DNA from: Bacteroidales bacterium UBA5219
GTDB lineage: Bacteria > Bacteroidota > Bacteroidia > Bacteroidales > ML635J-15
Assembly: GCA_002412425.1 (NCBI GenBank)
Contig: DHVB01000084.1
Coordinates: 1 to 9,453, forward strand
Direction of reading: 5' to 3'
Length of the DNA stretch: 9,453 nucleotides
Made by a program: the position numbers and the translations under genes. How positions within the stretch are numbered: position 1 is the stretch's first letter; every line of letters starts with the position of its first letter. The notes beneath the pieces were generated by a model that had not been told where the DNA came from, searched no databases, and saw only the letters and a program-made list of their open reading frames with translations. Shown here in pieces: positions 6,761-9,453 of this stretch.

Positions 6761-9373
6761 ATGCGTAAGTTTTATTTTAAAAATCTAAAATTGTCAAAAC
6801 ATATAATTTTATATTTTCTTATTTCTGTTGTTTTATCTTCTTGCTCAACTAAGACAAAGAATTTTGAATATGTAACAAAATCGCCTGATGGTAAAATTTC
6901 TATGTCATTTGGAATTGAAAATGGATTTCTTTATTACCAAGTTTTTTCAGATAATGAAATGTTGATAGACAAATCTATTTTAGGTTTTGAATTTAAAAAT
7001 GCAGAAGAAATAAAAGAAAATTTTCAGATTATAAGTAGTGAAACAAAGGAGTTTAAAGAAATTTGGCATCCTGTAGTTGGAGAAAATTCAGAAATTTTAA
7101 ACCATTATAATGAAAGCGTTTTTGTTTTAAAAGAAAGTGTAAGTCCAAAGCGAGAATTAATTTTTAGTTTACGAGTTTATAATGATGGGATAGCCTTTCG
7201 TTACACGATTCTTGGTAATGGCGAAAATCTGGAAATTTTAAATGAAAACACCATGTTTAGATTTGCAAAAAACGATTCTGCTTGGTGGATTCCATCAAAT
7301 GCATTTGCTTATGAAGCTTTGCATAAAAAATCACTCCTTTCAGAAATAAATGAAGCTGCAACACCAATTACTATTGAAAAAGAAAATGGCAAATTACTTT
7401 GTATTCACGAAGCGGCTTTATATAATTACTCTGAAATGTTTTTGCAAAATGCCGGTCAAAATTCACCTGATTTTTTTGTTGGACTTTGGCCAGAACCAGA
7501 TTCTGTGTGTGCAAGAATTAAAACTCCATTTTCTACTCCTTGGCGTTGTGTAATAATTGCCAATTCGCCTGCAGAACTTTTTGAATCTAATTTAATACTT
7601 AATTTAAACGAGGCTTGCAAAATTGAAGATGTTTCGTGGATAAAGCCATTGAAATTTGTCGGTATTTGGTGGGCTTTGCATTTAGGAGAACAAACATGGG
7701 AAGGTGGTGAAAAACATGGTGCTACAACAGAAAACACAAAACGATATATTGATTTTGCTAAAAAATATAAAATTGGTGGTGTACTTGCTGAAGGCTGGAA
7801 TTGTGGCTGGGATACCTGGGCAAAACCAAATGTTATTCCAAAACAAAATTTTTGTGTTCCTGAGTCAGACTTTGACCTTAACGAAGTTGTAAATTATGCA
7901 AAATCAAATAATGTAGAATTTATTTCTCACCACGAAACAGGCGGAAATATTCCAGATTATGAAAAACAATTAGATTCTGCTTTGAGTCTTTGCAATAAAC
8001 TTGGTATTCGTTATTTAAAAACGGGTTATGCAGGTGAGATTATCCCAAAAGATTATCCGCCTTATGGGCAATTTATGGTAAATCATTTTCAAAAAGTTGT
8101 GGAGTTGGCAGCAAAATATAAAATATGTTTAAATGTTCATGAAAGCATAAAACCAACAGGAATAGAGCGAACTTGGCCCAATTTGTTAACTCAAGAAGTT
8201 GTAAGAGGCAATGAATGGAATGCTGGCTATAACGCAACTCCGCCTTGTCATGCAACAATTTTACCTTTTACAAGACTTGTTGCAGGTCCAATGGATTACA
8301 CACATGGAATTTTTAAAATAAATCATAATCCGAATGAAAATAAAAGACTTTACTGTACACGAACTTATCAAATGGCAATGTATGTGGTTTTTTATAGTCC
8401 TATGATGATGGTTTCGGATAAGATTGAAAATTATGAAAATCAAAAAGAGTTTAAATTTATTGAAGATGTGCCTTGCTCTTGGGATAAATCTAAACTTATA
8501 GATGCAAAACTTGGGGAATTTGTTGCTGTAGCTCGAAAAAAAGATGAAAATTGGTTTACGGGAATAATTACAAACCAAGATACAAGATTGGTGAAAATTC
8601 CTTTAAATTTTTTAGAAAACGACAAATTTTATTTAGCCGAAATTTATTGCGATGATTTTGATACTGATTGGGAAAAAAATCCAGATAAAGTAGAAATTGC
8701 TAGTTATTTTGTAACAAATAAAGATACGGTTTTTGCTGCTGTTTCAAAAGCAGGTGGGCATTGTATGGTCTTACGCGAAATAGGAGCAAAAGATGTTTTG
8801 GCAGGTGGAATAGAAAAGTATAATGTTAGTTCTGTAGAAAAAATGAAAGTTTTTGAAAAACAAAACACTTACGGAAGAGTAGTTGCAAACAACTTAGCAA
8901 TGCAAGGAAAAATAACATTGTCGCAAGAATTTAGTAAAAAATATTCAGCTTCGGGTAAAAATGCTTTGATAGATGGACTGTCAGGCTCTTATAATATGTG
9001 TGAGAATTGGCAAGGCTTTGAAGGACTAGAAGACTTGGAAATAATTTTAGATTTAGGCAAGATTCAAAAATTTAAAAGCATTAAAATTTCATTTTTAAAT
9101 TCACCTAAAAGTTGGATTTTTTCACCAAAATCAGTTGAGTTTTTAATTTCAGAAAATGGGAAAAATTATATTTCAAAAAATATTGTGGAAATAATAGAAA
9201 CTTCTGAAAAAGAAGCACATATCACCAATATCCAAGAAGTTGAAACAGAAAACTTAGAAATGGAAGCAAGATATGTAAAAATTAAAATAATAACACAAAA
9301 AACTTGTCCAGATTGGCATATTGGAAAAGGGAAAAAAGCTTGGCTGTTTTGTGATGAAGTTTTAGTATATTAG
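6761..9373 (+). CDS. GH97 alpha-glucosidase-type lipoprotein (SusB-like) with C-terminal discoidin-like domain
   Basis: Hydrolyses alpha-linked glucosides or similar alpha-glycosides. Residues 1-27 are a lipoprotein signal ending VVLSSC, with Cys28 as the lipid-bearing residue, so it is membrane anchored. The parts are an N-terminal beta-sandwich (about 35-290, with SPDGK and AWWIP), a TIM barrel (about 291-570) and a C-terminal beta domain (to about 690). SHHE (Glu392), NVHE (Glu461), LTQE (Glu479) and RGNE (Glu485) are spaced 69, 18 and 6 residues apart, as are Glu439, Glu508, Glu526 and Glu532 of SusB (numbers recalled, not aligned). The barrel strand reads KTGYAG, with no Asp nucleophile as found in the retaining alpha-galactosidase branch, so an inverting mechanism is inferred. 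Residues about 718-870 (NALIDGLSGS, NWQGFEG, LDLG, SWIFSPKSVEF) resemble an F5/8 type C (CBM32-like) domain, making this longer than usual GH97 proteins (about 650-740). No SusC/D genes are adjacent. The other nearby ATG (6750) is out of frame and stops after two codons. Confidence 0.94.
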   Translation: MRKFYFKNLKLSKHIILYFLISVVLSSCSTKTKNFEYVTKSPDGKISMSFGIENGFLYYQVFSDNEMLIDKSILGFEFKNAEEIKENFQIISSETKEFKEIWHPVVGENSEILNHYNESVFVLKESVSPKRELIFSLRVYNDGIAFRYTILGNGENLEILNENTMFRFAKNDSAWWIPSNAFAYEALHKKSLLSEINEAATPITIEKENGKLLCIHEAALYNYSEMFLQNAGQNSPDFFVGLWPEPDSVCARIKTPFSTPWRCVIIANSPAELFESNLILNLNEACKIEDVSWIKPLKFVGIWWALHLGEQTWEGGEKHGATTENTKRYIDFAKKYKIGGVLAEGWNCGWDTWAKPNVIPKQNFCVPESDFDLNEVVNYAKSNNVEFISHHETGGNIPDYEKQLDSALSLCNKLGIRYLKTGYAGEIIPKDYPPYGQFMVNHFQKVVELAAKYKICLNVHESIKPTGIERTWPNLLTQEVVRGNEWNAGYNATPPCHATILPFTRLVAGPMDYTHGIFKINHNPNENKRLYCTRTYQMAMYVVFYSPMMMVSDKIENYENQKEFKFIEDVPCSWDKSKLIDAKLGEFVAVARKKDENWFTGIITNQDTRLVKIPLNFLENDKFYLAEIYCDDFDTDWEKNPDKVEIASYFVTNKDTVFAAVSKAGGHCMVLREIGAKDVLAGGIEKYNVSSVEKMKVFEKQNTYGRVVANNLAMQGKITLSQEFSKKYSASGKNALIDGLSGSYNMCENWQGFEGLEDLEIILDLGKIQKFKSIKISFLNSPKSWIFSPKSVEFLISENGKNYISKNIVEIIETSEKEAHITNIQEVETENLEMEARYVKIKIITQKTCPDWHIGKGKKAWLFCDEVLVY

Positions 9374-9413
9374 AAAAACAACTTAAAGTTTGATAAGATT
9401 TTTATACAAAGCA

Positions 9414-9428
9414 GAGGCTGTCTCAAAA
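9414..9428. repeat. Possible terminal inverted-repeat end of an insertion sequence, cut by the window edge
   Basis: GAGGCTGTCTCAAAA lies 40 bases after the GH97 stop. From memory, GGCTGTCTCAAAA-like ends occur on some insertion sequences, particularly IS1182-type elements. No transposase or partner repeat is visible in the 25 bases that remain, so this is only a hint. A chance match, or part of the 3' region of the next gene, is equally possible. Confidence 0.25.
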
Positions 9429-9453
9429 CAAATTTTAAAACAATGAATTTTCA

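Noticed and set aside
978..8452. Shared peptide YENQKEF in the 259-residue protein (near base 975) and in the GH97 protein (near base 8430), with about 18 identical bases
   Set aside because: A/G-rich codons in an AT-rich genome make such a match likely. The surrounding sequences and folds are unrelated.

Overview
The window looks like AT-rich chromosomal DNA of a member of the Bacteroidota. The evidence is the low GC content, TAnnTTTG-type -7 promoter boxes, the absence of clear Shine-Dalgarno sites, a type IX secretion (T9SS) C-terminal sorting domain on a large modular protein, and a SusB-like family 97 glycoside hydrolase. No tRNA, rRNA, CRISPR array or complete insertion sequence was seen. 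All complete genes are on the + strand, and no intergenic gap exceeds about 170 bases.

Layout: (1) bases 2-73 hold the last 23 codons of a gene entering from the left, possibly a WG-repeat protein with an acidic tail. (2) 240-1019 encodes a 259-residue exported protein of unknown function. (3) 1141-4593 encodes a 1150-residue secreted GH18 (chitinase-like or YaaH-like) protein, followed by CUB, a concanavalin-like domain apparently nested in an Ig-like domain, Fn3, two PKD-type domains and a T9SS sorting tail. (4) 4691-6628 is a restriction-modification operon. It has a putative PD-(D/E)XK endonuclease reading frame broken into two overlapping frames (4691-5512 and 5427-5798), then an intact D12-class adenine-N6 DNA methyltransferase (5795-6628) joined by an ATGA overlap. 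(5) 6761-9373 encodes an 870-residue lipoprotein GH97 with the catalytic residue pattern of the inverting SusB-type alpha-glucosidases and an added C-terminal discoidin-like domain. (6) The last 80 bases hold a short motif resembling the end of an insertion sequence, cut off by the window edge.

The genes do not form one pathway. Two are exported carbohydrate-active enzymes with different localisation routes (T9SS surface or secretion versus lipoprotein anchoring), each with its own intergenic region. Between them sits a restriction-modification cassette that may be losing its nuclease. The break falls between the Asp and the Glu-x-Lys of the presumed active site, so neither open frame alone carries a full nuclease centre. 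GATC is very rare in the window (5 sites counted by eye). This would fit, but does not prove, a GATC-targeting activity in this lineage. The most noteworthy points are the split nuclease with its intact coupled methylase, the GATC scarcity, a TTTA(C/G)TAAA element at the same place in two promoters, and the nested and fused domain architectures of the two hydrolases.
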